DNA of 64,000 bases from Plectosphaerella cucumerina (GCA_020746995.1 JAGPXD010000001.1:3348001-3412000), one strand, 5' to 3'. Numbered from the stretch's first letter, positions 23,467 to 34,541 are shown. Made by a program: numbers and translations. Notes: generated from the sequence alone by a model not told the origin.

Positions 23467-24292
23467 AGTAAGTCGAACAGCTGCCCCCTTGACGCAGAAT
23501 TGTCTGCTGTTGTGATTTTCGTACTGACAATGTTGTAGTGCAGATGTGAGTGTGAATTCTTTCCCCGATTTCGAGTTTTGCGACCGAGCGAGCCGACGCA
23601 ACCGCCCCCCGTTCGATGCGATGCCACGACGAAAGACGACGCCGAGGAGGAGATCTTGGAAGAGGGATTATGTTGCTGGACCTGAACCGTGACTGACGGC
23701 GATGCGACTCTCAGTTTCGTGAAGACCCTTACGGGCAAGACTATCACCCTCGAGGTGGAGTCTTCGGACACCATCGACAACGTCAAGTCCAAGATCCAGG
23801 ACAAGGAGGGCATTCCCCCTGACCAGCAGCGCCTGATCTTCGCCGGCAAGCAGCTCGAGGATGGCCGCACCCTCTCCGACTACAACATCCAGAAGGTCAG
23901 TGGGAGGTGCCGTGGGCTGCGGGACGAGTTCGACGGGTGTCGGAGACAAGGGGACGCCCGGAGGAATCGTCGTGCAGCACCAAGCTACCGGTCCCGAGTC
24001 GCATGCTCAAATGCTAACCCCAATGCAGGAGTCCACCCTCCACCTGGTCCTCCGTCTCCGTGGTGGCATCATCGAGCCCTCGCTGAAGGCTCTCGCCTCC
24101 AAGTACAACTGCGACAAGCAGATCTGCCGCAAGTGCTACGTACGTGCCCCCCGAACAATACCCCGCCATCCGAAGCAGGGCAGCCCATCCTAACACACAG
24201 CACAGGCCCGCCTCCCTCCCCGTGCCACCAACTGCCGCAAGCGCTCGTGCGGACACACCAACCAGCTCCGCCCCAAGAAGAAGCTCAAATAG
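23467..24292 (+). CDS. Ubiquitin-60S ribosomal protein L40 (eL40) fusion
   Basis: The coding exons are A23467, 23539-23545, 23715-23895, 24029-24139 and 24206-24292, giving exactly 128 aa. The product is one ubiquitin (MQIFVKTLTG ... LRLRGG) fused to the 52-residue L40 (IIEPSLKALASKYNCDKQIC...RKRSCGHTNQLRPKKKLK). It is cleaved after Gly76 to supply ubiquitin and the ribosomal protein. L40 has its four zinc-binding cysteines. There is no intact in-frame ATG before the QIFVK sequence in the genomic DNA: the A lies before a GTAAGT donor at 23468 and TG lies after the acceptor TTGTAG at 23537-23538. TGCAGAT forms a 7-nt exon between two introns (71 and 169 bp). Both introns have CTGAC branch sites, so the model is well supported by consensus. 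Confidence 0.95.
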
Positions 24293-24982
24293 ACGACACG
24301 CTCCGCATGTCAAGGATATGGCGTCTTGGGGTTTCTTTCGGCATTCCGGCAGGTTGTGGGATGGTGCAAGGGACAGAGAAAGCGTGGTCCTCGGGCGGCC
24401 TGGCCTGGTAAATGGCCGGCGCCCGCTCATAGGCATTATCCAACGAAGATGAACAGCCTTGACGTATTGATCAAAATTGTGAACGAGCGAGGACGGGACG
24501 ACGACGGCGGGTTCGGTAGAGCTCTCCTCGGATGCTATTGAATGACATGACCAGAAACTCATGATGAGCATGCGCCACCATTGTGAATCTGGTAGTCTGA
24601 GCCCGTGCTGAGCCGAGAATCGACAAGGATCTGGCGTACCTGGGCTCGTCGGTGACTAATCGCTCCTCACCTTTAAACTTGCCGATGTCCATACACCCTC
24701 GAGGTCATCACAATCATATATCGAGCGTTTTCGTCCAGCGTCTCTTGCGTCATGGACCCTTGTGAGTATGTTGACTGACGCCGGAGGGACATTAAGTCTC
24801 GCTTATGCTACAGCTAGTCAGCCAGAGTAGCCCCGAAGCTGGAAATCAACCCGGCCCCCCCCTTCCGCCCACTGCACCCGCTCGCTTGTTTACCCGTCGC
24901 TCCAGGCATCGTAACTACCTAGGAAGTCCTAATTGACGTCTTGCCCTACGAGAAAGTGAACATTCTTCTATGGATTCGTTGA
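24293..24982. other. Convergent region downstream of ubiquitin-L40
   Basis: This interval is the 3' flank of the ubiquitin-L40 gene and of the decayed kinase. No supported gene was seen. A C-box-like ATGATGA near 24560 and a CTGA near 24597 were considered and not called. Confidence 0.5.
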
Positions 24983-26424
24983 CTAGACGTCGTTGCAGAG
25001 CAATCTCCGTCCCCAAGTCTCCTCGGCTTCAGGGATCGCCCATGTCCTCATCCAATTCGATCGCAGAACGTCATCTGCGCTCAGACGATCACCAGGTTCA
25101 AAAACGAGCATACCCCGTATCATCTCAAACAGGGCATCTCGTTCCGAATCGTCCATCACCTCCAGCCCCCTCCTCCTTCTCGGCTGCTGGATCGCGTCCT
25201 GGAATCGCTGATCAAATGTCCATACTTCCCGTCCCTTCTTTGGCTTCCCGTTTTCCTGGAACCGCTTTAACCTGCCTTCCCAAGTCTCCCACCACTCATC
25301 CGGCATCGACCCAAGGGCATCGACCTGGTCCGCGGTAGCATCATCTGGCCCAAATAGCCAGTTATCAAGGAACGGTCTTACTCCAAGAATAGCCTAGATT
25401 ACGCACCGGAGACTCCAGATATCAGATGAATACGATAGGGCTGTTGTCGGCTCGAACCTCGCTTAAGGTGGACGGATCTGAAGCGGTGTATAGGACTCAA
25501 ATCTTGATTCCTGTGCAGGTCGGAACGCCGTCCCAAAATCGGCGAGGACGAGCTTGGCTTCAGGGAGGGTGACTTCCAAGCCTGGCTTACCGAGCCAGAT
25601 CGGCGGATAGACATAAGAAGGGACGCCTGGTGAGAGTGGCTGCCCATCAACTCTGACAACAGGTTCAGGTTCTGGCGGTCCAAATTCTTCGTACAATTGC
25701 TCGGCGGAAAGATGATCGAGATTGGGCAACTGGAGAAGGATGTTTCCAACATGAAGATCTACTTACCATTAGAGATGCCCAGATGCACCTCGCAGGGAAA
25801 AGTTCTCCTACCCACCCCCATGAACATAGCCTAAGTGATGGATGTACGCAACTGCCATAGCAAGCTGGGCGGCAAGTGACCTAGCGACGCAAAGCTGGAA
25901 CGGACCAGAGCCTGGCTCCAATACCTCAGCAAGGCTGCATCTTGCTGGTGCAGTGACGGAGCAAGGGTGTGTTCCATTCGGTCCGTGAAGGACGAAACGA
26001 TCCAATATCAAGGGGATCAGTTTTCGGCAAGGTCGTGTGTTCTCCGCGACGGCGGACAATTGGCTTAGAAGGTCGATCTCCTTGAAGATATTGTCCGCCG
26101 TGCCAATCTTGATCGCGACGTACTTATCTAGTTGCTCGTCCCGAGCCAGCCATATGGTAGAGTAACTGCCAGAGCCGAGTTTGTGTACAGTTGCATAGCG
26201 GTCTCGAAGTCTCTCCCCTCAATCTTAATGGGATGATAACCGCCTGGTCGATAGTAGTCTGGTCTTTCGACGTCTTCAATATTCGTATACTTGTAAGGTG
26301 AGGTTGACATGGCCGACACGTTTGGCATTGGGCGTTTGTTTCTGTAGCATGGAGTTGCAAAGAATGGACGAACGGTCGAAGGCAACCATTGCCTTGAGAT
26401 GCTACATAGTGTTGAGCGACGCAT
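24983..26424 (-). pseudogene. SRPK-like serine/threonine protein kinase, disrupted
   Basis: Read on the minus strand, this has every part of a fungal SRPK-type kinase but is broken in three places. The N-terminus (ATG at 26424, Arg/Ser-rich and presequence-like) leads to YKYTNIEDVERPDYY. The glycine loop LGSGSYSTIWLARD, the lysine motif YVAIKI, the catalytic-loop motif YVHGDLHVGNIL, the DFG motif (VLADFGTAF) and a C-lobe ending GDRLSADDVLRSNWM follow. One intron, 25759-25815, splices cleanly between HG and DLH. Lesions: (1) the frame changes between the PGGYHPIKI segment and the ERLRDRYATVHKLG segment, at about 26211-26225, with no splice sites to explain it; (2) TAA at 25463-25465 stands where the conserved glutamate of RPPEARFEP belongs; (3) TAG at 25394-25396 stands where the tryptophan of a DIWSLxCxIWAILG motif is expected. 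A living gene of this family would phosphorylate SR-type proteins. Confidence 0.85.
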
Positions 26425-26816
26425 ACTTGCGCGCACGCGGCAGCATAGGCCGTCCCGCGATTCACAATCAGACGTGGATGTCAGCAGTCGCCGCACATTG
26501 AGCTCCGCGTTGATACATGTCAGCACTTGGCCCAGGAGGTCATTCAGTGTCCCTGCCATCGGTGCCCCTGCCGTCGCTCTCCACACGGAGCGGTCGCTGG
26601 CGGAGCGCCCCACATGGGCCAAACCGAGCCGCGCCCCCCTTTACCTGCATCAGCCATTACGACACCTTGCTCCAAGCTACCTCGAGCTTCCTAGATCGCG
26701 ACACCATCAGCGAAACGTCCCAGGCAGCCGTCAATCCCACCTCTCGTCTTCCCGCCGCGCAACCACAGCACGCCCGATACCTCAGTCTCTCCCTCGACGA
26801 CAAATACACAGACAAG
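26425..26816. other. Divergent intergenic region, SRPK pseudogene / YIPF gene
   Basis: These 392 bp hold the YIPF gene promoter and leader and the former kinase promoter. The kinase frame stays open upstream to 26622, but those residues show no family resemblance. Confidence 0.5.
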
Positions 26817-27776
26817 ATGTCCGGCTCCGGATACGACGCGGTGGTCGACGTCGACGACGACGTGCGCCTCCCTGCCCTTATGCCCGGCTTCCTCTACTGA
26901 CACGATATGCTTTCCCAGGGCGATCTCGGCCACACCGATCTCCAAGAAGACCTCGAATTCCACAACTCCAACTTCAACGAGACCTCCGGCGTGGGCCGCA
27001 AGGGTCCCAGCGCCTCAGGCCTCCCTCCGCCCGTGACGGCGTCGTCGTCGGGATCCGGCTCCAAGCGCTTCCTGTGGACCATCTCCTTCTACGCCCAGTA
27101 CTTCGACGTCGATACCTCGGCCGTCCTGCAGCGCTGCTGGGCCGCGCTGTACCCGCGCGCCAACTTCCTCGACGTCCTCGAGGGGAACCCCGACCTGTAC
27201 GGGCCGTTCTGGATCGCTACAACCGTCGTCCTCATCCTCTTCCTCGGCGGCACAATCAGCCAGTACCTGGCCGAGAAGGGCGACGTGCCATTTGCTTACG
27301 ACTTTAAGCTGTTGAGCGGTACGTCCCACATTGACCCCCCTCCCTTGGATCGTACTAACCCATCCCTCCCAGGCGCCGCCGGCCTCATCTACGGCTACAC
27401 CCTCTTCGTCCCCGTCGCCCTCTTCCTCGCCCTGCGCTACTTCGGCTCCGAGTCCGCCAACCTCCTCGAGTGCTGGGCCCTCTACGGCTACTCGAACCTC
27501 ATCTGGGTCCCCGTCGCCGTCGCCGCCTCCTCTCCGATCAACATCCTCAACTGGGTCTTCGTCGCCGTCGGCCTCGGCGTCAGCGTCGCCTTCCTGCTGC
27601 GCAACCTGTACCCGGTCCTCAGCGCCACCGACCGCCAGACGAGCAAGATCCTGCTCGTCGTCGTTGTTGCTCTGCACTTCGGCCTGGCGCTGGCCATCAA
27701 GATTCTGTTCTTCGCGCACGGCAGCCCCGTCGCTGATAAGCCCAAGGAGGGCGATAGCAGGATGATGATGTTCTGA
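26817..27776 (+). CDS. YIP1-family Golgi membrane protein (YIPF1/2-like, Rab-interacting)
   Basis: Exons are 26817-26861, 26919-27318 and 27373-27776, encoding 282 aa. YIPF proteins are five-span membrane proteins of the ER-Golgi that bind prenylated Rabs. The N-terminal ~80 residues are hydrophilic and cytosolic. The Yip1 domain has the motif DLYGPFWI just before the first membrane span (ATTVVLILFLGG). Further hydrophobic spans follow around AAGLIYGYTLFVPVALFLAL, YSNLIWVPVAVA, WVFVAVGLGVSVAFLL and LLVVVVALHFGLALAIKILFF. The spacing of WALYGYSNLIW is typical. The first exon is only 15 codons and its GTGCGC donor is weak, so the extreme N-terminus is less certain than the rest. Confidence 0.9.
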
Positions 27777-27975
27777 TGAGGCGGCGAGGGAACAGGGTCG
27801 ACTCGCTGTTCCGTGGTCATTAGGGTAGCCGGCTGGCATTGGGCACGAGGCGAGGTCGCCCGGCCGTTATGTATGATGTACACTAGATTCTCTGATACGC
27901 ATCGAAGGCGTTTTCTGGCATAGTCTTGCATCTCTTTCCCTTCCCATCTGCCCAAGTCATGCAACAACCTGGCCC

Positions 27976-28646
27976 TCACATCTGCGGCCCCCGATCATGG
28001 TTCGCCTTCTCCGTGGGACCTCCGTTCTTCTCCCAATCCAGCCAGCTCCCAGGATATTCGCCGATGTTGGTCCACCCAGCCTCCTTCGCCAGCGTCGCCG
28101 CCGCCCTGCTGCGCACACCGGCCTTGCAGAAGAAGATGAGCTCTGTATCCTTGCCAGGCCGGTCGTAGCCATAGCGCGCCTCGAATTCGTCGTCGGTGAT
28201 GAAGAAGCTCTCGGGCCGTGAGGAGATGGGGATGTTGAGCGCTCCGGGGATGCTGCCCGTCTGCTCGAGCTCACCGGGCTCGCGCGTGTCTGGGGAAGTC
28301 AACCGTCAGCAACTGTTCCTTGGGTCAGGGGCGTTCTCTGGGATAGAGACGTACCGACTATCACGACCTTGCCGGTCCCTGCCGCCTTCTTGACCTGCTC
28401 AAAGTTCCACAGCTTGGTGCCCCGCGGCGTCATCTCGTGGTAGTCCTCGGTGTCATTGGCAGTCGAGAACTTCCTGGCGATTGTGGCAGGAAAGGGGGCA
28501 GCCCATGTCCTCGAACAAGTCGCCGGGACCTTTGTTGCTATCGTCGAGGCGCATTTCGTCCGGGTGAGTGTCGTGTATGTCCTCTGCGCTGCGCCCGCAG
28601 ACACCCGCAGGCTCCTTGTGCCGGCCAGAGCCGCCCGGAAAGCCAT
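27976..28646 (-). CDS. Rhodanese-domain protein, probably mitochondrial
   Basis: Exons in transcript order are 28646-28355 and 28289-27976, encoding 201 aa. The intron (28290-28354) splits the codon for Asp in VIVDTREPGE. The single rhodanese domain covers about residues 75-195. Its active-site loop is FFCKAGVRSR, with the catalytic cysteine, which would carry a persulfide in sulfur-transfer chemistry. The N-terminal ~60 residues are Arg/Ser/Thr/Ala-rich and free of acidic residues (MAFRAALAGTRSLRVSAGA...), as in a mitochondrial presequence. It resembles the yeast Rdl1/Rdl2 type of thiosulfate sulfurtransferase. It is convergent with the YIPF gene, about 200 bp apart. Confidence 0.9.
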
Positions 28647-29270
28647 CTTGTGCGATTGACGGAGATCTAAGGGTGATGATTGAAGTCGGTTTGCGCTCGG
28701 TGCTCGGCAATGTGCTGGACAGGAGAGTTGAAGGTGTCTGGGTAGGTGGATTGGTCATACGCACGATGGTCGGAGCTCTTGGAGGTTGATCGCGCCCACG
28801 TCAGTCAGCCGGCGCTAGCTCCATATCTAGCGGCACCCTTGATGCGACTCCCGCTTTCCGCAGAGACCCTTGTCAGCCCGTCAGCTCGATATTTGAACGA
28901 CACACTTCACTTCTAGGCGCATCTCTTCAGATCCTTCACATCCCAAACATGTACGTACATCATCTTCTTTCTAGATCATCAATTGCTTCTATGCAAATCC
29001 AACTCATCGCCACATGCCTCCTCTCCATCCACCATCTTCCCGCCCTCGACGCCGACGGCCACCTGGACAAACACACCCAAGCGGCCTTTCGTCATGGCAC
29101 CGGTCGAGCTGGGCCTGAACAATGCTATCTACCCCAGGCAAGCCTGAGACAGAAGTGAAAAAAGGAGAACAAGGTAGTATATACATGTCGAAATGGGGTA
29201 TTAAGATTAATTAAGGATCCGACCAAGCGGTTGTCTCCGACTTTTGACTCTACAAGCGGACGACGCCTGC
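28647..29270. other. Rhodanese upstream region / ERG5 downstream region
   Basis: This contains the rhodanese promoter and the ERG5 3' flank. An ATG followed by GTACGTAC near 28950 looks like a start-plus-donor, but no downstream exon with a recognisable product was found. Confidence 0.45.
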
Positions 29271-31050
29271 TTAGTACTCGCGCTTGGAGAAGGTCAGAGG
29301 GCAGTCATCCTGGGGCAAAAGTCAGCAAGTGGCACATCTCGAACTGGTGACGGAAGAACATACCATGGGGAAGATGGTGGCGAAGACCCTGATCTCCTCG
29401 GACGTCGGCGTGGCGTGGTGCTTCCAGTCCAGCATGACCGAGGCCTTTCCGATCATCAGGGCCAGGTTCAGCTGGGCGTAGGTCTGGCCGAGGCAATAGT
29501 GGGGGCCGACGCCGAAGACGAGGAAGTTCTTGGAGCCCTTGGTCTCGGCGTCGCCGGAGAAGTAGCGCTCGGGGTCGTAGTAGTCGGGGTTCTCGTAGAC
29601 CTCGGGGTCGCGCAGGGCGGGCCAGACGGAGGGCAGGATCATGGAGCCCTTGGGGACGGTGTAGTTGGGGGTGACGGGGAAGGCCTTCTTGGCCTTGTAG
29701 GGGGTCAGGATGACGGGAGGGCGCCAGCGGAGGAGCTCCTTGACGCAGGCGCGGGTGTAGGTGAGCGACTCGAGCTGGTCCATGTTGAGCTCGGCCTCGG
29801 GGTTGCCGCCGCGGACCTTGAGGTTCTCCTCGCGCACGCGGTCGAGGATCTCGGGGCGCTGGGCCATGACCTGGAAGAGCCAGGTGGCGGCGCTGCTGGT
29901 GGCGTCCTGGGAGGCGAAGAGGAAGGCGAAGAGGGTCTGGGCGATCTCGCGGTCGGTGAACTCGCGCAGGAAGGGGGTGGGCTTGGGCAGGGACTCGCCG
30001 CGGGCGTCGGCCTCGCGCCACCTCCTCGACTCGACGATGGACTTGACCCAGGCGTCCATGATGCAGGTGACCTCGCCGCCGGACTGCATGCGGACCTTGC
30101 ACTTGGCGGCGCACTTGGAGAACTCGAGGAGGACCATGTCGGCGGCCTTCTTGCCGTACCAGGTCTTGCTGTAGGGCAGGATGATGGGGAAGTTGACGAG
30201 CTCGAGGGCGGCGGTGATGAGGTAGTAGTCGTCGGAGATCTTGGTGACGGCGTCGTCCGAGATGTAGTAGCCGCAGAAGGTGCGCAGGGCGACGGCGCAG
30301 GTCAGGCCGCGGAGGTGGGGCATGAAGGGGGTGGGCTTGTCGTCGTTGTCCTTGGTGACCTTGAGGAAGCGGGCGAAGTAGTCCTGGTAGACCTTCTCCT
30401 GGCCGGGCAGGTAGGCGGCGAGGGCCTGGCGGGTGAAGAGGCCGTTGAGACCCTTGCGGAAGTCGACGTGGGCCTTGCCGTCGAGGAAGACGAAGTTGTC
30501 GTGTCCGAGGAGCTTGGGGGCGACATCGACGACGCAGGGCTGGACGTAGCCGGGCGAGTTGAAGATCTTGCGCGAGAGGTCGCGGGTGGAAGCGATGACA
30601 ACGAACCTGGAGAGGACGTGTCAGTGATTATTCGGCGAGACATTGGAGAGGATATCATAGGAGGGACTTACTTGTGGAAGACGGAGACACAGCTGAGGTC
30701 GCCGCTCGCCCACTTGGCCTGGTACTCGTGGAACTTGGGGTCCATGGACTGCAGGAAGGGGCCCATGAAGGGCAGCTTCATGGCAGGGCCGACGATAGAA
30801 CCCTTCTGCATGATGTAGCTGACTGTGGAAAGAGAGAAGGGTCAGCGCATTCATCTCTTGACACACAAGGTATGCGCCAGGACTCACCCTGATCATAGAG
30901 GACGGCCAGGGCGAACAGAGTGCCCAGGATCGTCCAGATGCTGGCATTGGAGACGGCGTCGATGACATAGTCGACCTGAGGCGGGATGTTCACGTTGCCC
31001 AGCTTGGCGTGGGCCAGCACCGAAGTGAAGGTGGTGTTTGCGGCGTCCAT
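29271..31050 (-). CDS. ERG5: Sterol C-22 desaturase, cytochrome P450 CYP61 (ERG5)
   Basis: Exons in transcript order are 31050-30888, 30822-30672, 30606-29364 and 29309-29271, encoding 531 aa, normal for the family. ERG5 introduces the C22-C23 double bond of ergosterol in the ER. An N-terminal hydrophobic segment (ASIWTILGTLFALAVLY) is the membrane anchor. The I-helix reads FAFLFASQDATSS, the K-helix ExxR is in KELLRWRPP, and the heme loop is FGVGPHYCLGQ with the cysteine ligand near residue 478. GPHYCLG, rather than the GRHRCIG of ERG11/CYP51, is what separates CYP61. The last exon is a 12-residue piece (DDCPLTFSKREY). Introns are 65, 65 and 54 bp. Confidence 0.95.
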
Positions 31051-31230
31051 GGCTGCTGAATCTTTTTCTCGTCTCGTGGTGGAGAGAAAGACGGCGCGCG
31101 CTTGCGATAAGGGGGGCAGGCGTGGTTGTCGACCGGTCGTAGCCTTGACGAGGAAGACGAGCGCGAACCCAGGAGGTGGGACGAAGAGGGTTGCGTTCCA
31201 GGGAGAGGGATCGCGGACGCGCCGTAAGGG

Positions 31231-31260
31231 AAGGAGGGGGGGGAAGGGAGGGGAGGGGAG
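31231..31260 (-). promoter_or_regulatory. Polypyrimidine (CT-rich) tract upstream of ERG5
   Basis: On the ERG5 coding strand this is an uninterrupted run of C and T about 180-210 bp before the ATG. CT-rich tracts near the transcription start are common in filamentous ascomycete promoters. The complementary strand has several runs of three or more G and could form a quadruplex. Confidence 0.45.
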
Positions 31261-32259
31261 ACGGCCTTCCTGAGTTTGTCGATGGGAAAAAGGGTCGACG
31301 AGAGTGATGAGTGCTCGTACTTTGCTGGTTGCTAGGTTTATCGGTCAGAGTGGGTATCAAACCCGCCGCGGCTTGCCCCCCCCTGGACCGCCTCTCCCCC
31401 CCGGGCTGCACCCGACCCGGTCACGCAAGGACGGTCCCCGGGTCAGCCAAAATAACGATTAATCAGTCGACAGGAAAGAGAAAATGGGTCACTCCTTGGC
31501 GCACAGGCCCCTCATCCATCCCACCAGAGCCTGTGTCTTCCCGGGGAGCATCTAGAGGTTCTGCCACCCCGCCGAGGGAGGTACCTCGAGGTACATTACA
31601 TGCGCCGAGTTATGGCCTGCTGCAGCCCGTCCCAGGTCGAGGCAATGCATGTCGTCTCATTTGTTGACCGCCGCCTCCGGCCGTAGACCGGGCTGCGCGG
31701 GGCGGGCGGTCGGTGGTGTTGTGTGTGCAAGCCGACTGGAGTGCAATGTTGGGAATCTGAAGGCTTCTCTCGCTCCCGAGATTGGCTGTGGCCCGGGAGA
31801 GCATCGAGACCTGTGCAGATCCGTCCTGGCAGGGCTGGCGGCCTTCGGGTTCCTGACAATGGCGGGAGCCAGATTCGGGATTTCCCTGTGCAGATCTACA
31901 GCCAGGGGATTAATTAGAACGAAAGAGGACTAGTCTCCGCAAGCCGCTGTCAAACTCAACCACCGCGTGCGCCCGAAGCATCCGGCAGGGGAAGGGGTCA
32001 TCGTGATCTTCACAGGGCAGAGATTTTGAGCAGCTGGCCAGGGGTCACAAGTAAGGGTCAGACCGTTGCTGCGTGATGCTTGTGCTGTGTGAGGACAACT
32101 CCAGTCATGGACGTCAGTCAGGCAACAAACAGTCCGCCCGGGAAAAGAGTGATGGGAAGCGCCACCACAGATGAGCACAGCACTAAGACCAGGCCAGAGG
32201 AAAAAACAGTCGAGTTGTGACGTTGCCCCTCCTGTTTGTGCATCAGGCTCCAGCCACTG

Positions 32260-32292
32260 ATTGGCCAATGTCCAGAGCTCTCCCCTGCATAA
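32260..32292 (+). promoter_or_regulatory. Palindromic CCAAT site with TATA-like box
   Basis: ATTGGCCAAT (32260-32269) contains CCAAT boxes on both strands and is followed about 20 bp later by GCATAAAA (32286-32292 region). The spacing suits a core promoter for plus-strand transcription, but no clear gene follows, so this is only a candidate. Confidence 0.3.
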
Positions 32293-32796
32293 AACCACAC
32301 GGTTGCCCGTCGTCCGTCACCAAAAACACGAATACGAAAAGGTGGGTCCCTCAATTTCCGCCGGCCTCTTCACATCGCGCGAGGTACTTGCTGGTACACC
32401 CTCCCCATCGAATAATGGCGGTGATTGCCCTCGCGTTCTGGCGCGTAGGGTACACTGTCCGGGGCCTTCCTGACCTCCGAAGATGGGGCACGCACCGCCC
32501 CCGGCGAACGGCTTGACGGCGCCCCGGGAGCCTCGCGTCTTGGTGCTCGGGTCCCGATGCGAGCTGCGAGTCGAGGGCCGACACGACGGCCCGCGTGATG
32601 CCATGTCTCACATTTGACCTGTGCCGTACATGCCTGTCGTCCGTTGATTTCGACGGCAATGCGCCTCTGAAAACTCGGTGTGCAAGTCTTTCGGCCTGCG
32701 TTGCCGTGGATCGTGCCTCATGGACATGTGGTGGCAGCATTCCCGTCCCATCTCGTACAACCGGCGCTATGAGTTTTAGACGCCCACTTCTTCCCA

Positions 32797-34262
32797 TCAG
32801 AAGCTGTCGTCTAGAATATCCTTGTTCATCTTGACCATTGTCGGGCTGTACTCGGGGCTGTCCGGCTCTGCTCCTGCCGTCAGCAGGATGTCGTCCACGA
32901 TACGCTTGCTTGCCTCCCGCGCTGTGTAGCTAGTTAGTATATGTGATGGATCTGCCTAGGGGCATGGGCAGCACAGGAGGTATTCACCTGGCGTCTGGAG
33001 CAGCTTGGACGGCGGCAGCGCAAACTGGATCGTCTTAGGCGGGCTCATGCCTCCGAACGCGCCCTCGTCGCTGTCGCTTTCCCAGTCGATCTCATACTTG
33101 TGCCCCGCCGTCGGCAGCTCGTCCGTCGGCTCATCATCGTCATCGCGGCCGCCCAAGAAGTCCCGGGTCTTCTTCCGCCCCGCCCCGGGTGTCTGCACGC
33201 TAACACCCGGTGTCCGCGGCCCGGCCGTAGCATCCGCCAGCCGCTGTCGCGCCGCCGTCTTGACCGGCGACATGAACGCCGCACTGCGCAGCTTGGGCAT
33301 CTCCATGATGGGCGACGACATGGGCGAATCCTGCCACGCCGAAGAGGCCGCCGCTCCGTGCGCCTCGTCTGCGTCCCTTTCGGCGCCAGCCCTGGCCTTT
33401 CCCTTCAGCGGCGACACGCGGAGCATGGGGCCCTTGTGCGGCGTCGCCTGGAGCCTGTAGTTCTTGTCGAGGATCCGGTGCAGCAGCGGATCCTTGTTCT
33501 TGCGTTCGGGAGACGGCTCGCCGCGCGGGAGGTGCGGCATCATGGACATGTCCGGCAGACGAGCCGTGTGCTGCGCGAATATGACTGTGGAGTCTTCCTC
33601 CTCATTGTCGTCAAAGTCGTCGTCCATTTCATCTTTGCCATCCGAGCCCCGGCGTCCGCCTTTGATCTCGCGCTTCACCGCTTCGTAAGGCGAATCAAGG
33701 TTGGCGTAGTTGGGTTTGATTGTTCTTGTCGCCGGCGCTCGTGGGGTACTACCCGTCAGCGAGCCGTCGTCGTCGAGAAGCGACTCGTCGCCCTGGAGGC
33801 CCGACTGATCCATCACCGAAGCCGCCGTGTCGTCCTGGCCGCCCCTGTCGGCACGCGGCGTGTAGCCAGTTGTAGTACCGTCCTGCATCGAGGATTCGTC
33901 TAGGCCTGTGGCCGTCTCGTCTCCATCGTTATTGTCGTCGTTGGCGAGCTCTTCGTAGCCTGAAAGCGACACGTTGGCCGAGGCCTCGAAGAACTGCTTC
34001 CAGAATTTGGACGCCTCCCAGACGTTCTTGGAGTGCTCGCCATATTGCTCGACTACGGGTAGAATACTTGTCGTGACGATGCGGTGGGCTTTGCTAAAGT
34101 TATGATCAATCTCTGGAGGGGTCGTCAGTAAGCAAACAGATGGGAGAGCTGCTGTCGCTGGGAGTTGCTCGCACCTTGCAGCGTCAGAGTAATTGATTGC
34201 TCCAGCTTCTCTAGCTCCTCCGTGAGCGTGAGGTTCCGTGCTGCCGGTCCAGGGCGGGCCAT
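32797..34262 (-). CDS. ASK1: DASH/Dam1 kinetochore complex subunit Ask1
   Basis: Exons in transcript order are 34262-34175, 34112-32988 and 32921-32797, encoding 445 aa. Ask1 is part of the DASH ring that couples kinetochores to spindle microtubules and is a Cdk1 target in yeast. The Ask1 domain is the first ~65 residues: EELEKLEQSITLTLQEIDHNFSKAHRIVTTSILPVVEQYG, interrupted by intron 1 after TLQ. The rest is acidic and Ser/Thr/Pro-rich with several SP/TP sites (TPHKGP, RVSPLKG, FMSPVKT, RTPGV), which fits Cdk phosphorylation. It ends EYSPTMVKMNKDILDDSF. Introns are 62 and 66 bp, and the second has an ACTAAC branch site. It is followed on the same strand by a gamma-tubulin-complex gene. Confidence 0.92.
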
Positions 34263-34541
34263 GTTGGGTGTGGGCGATGATGGCTTGTCGCTTTGCGTGG
34301 AAAAGATGGTGTCTGACTGCCAACTGTGTAGGGCCGGTGACGCGGTGTGTTGACAACCGACTCGAACGCGATGCGGGGCAGCAACGACAGCACCAAGCGC
34401 GGGGTCACGGTCCCCACTCCGAACATGGTGTCAACTCACCGGCACCTCTTTTCCACTCAGACACCACCAACCCAGAGCTTGCCGCACATGGAAGACAGAA
34501 ACTCAATGTGTCATAATCATAATCTCATTATCATCAGACAT

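Larger units (their letters stand above)
31051..32796. other. ERG5 upstream region and gene-free interval
   Basis: These 1.75 kb lie between ERG5 and the 3' end of ASK1. The ERG5-proximal part holds a polypyrimidine tract on the ERG5 strand. Further on, a palindromic CCAAT site and a TATA-like box face the plus strand, but only short open frames follow (for example ATG at 32415, 33 codons). No supported gene was seen. Confidence 0.5.

Noticed and set aside
24555..24605. C/D-box snoRNA candidate (ATGATGA then CTGA about 35 nt later)
   Set aside because: The flanks do not form the terminal stem expected next to the C and D boxes, and no C'/D' pair is evident.
25440..25460. tRNA B-box-like GGTTCGAGCC on the minus strand
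   Set aside because: It lies inside the kinase pseudogene coding sequence and has no A box at the right distance.
28949..29158. Short gene starting ATG-GTACGTAC downstream of the rhodanese promoter
   Set aside because: The possible second exon gives no recognisable product and no consistent frame.
29244..30818. 524-codon plus-strand frame opposite ERG5
   Set aside because: It is the mirror of the ERG5 coding strand: Gly/Leu/Val/Asp-rich, no domain, explained by GC-rich third positions.
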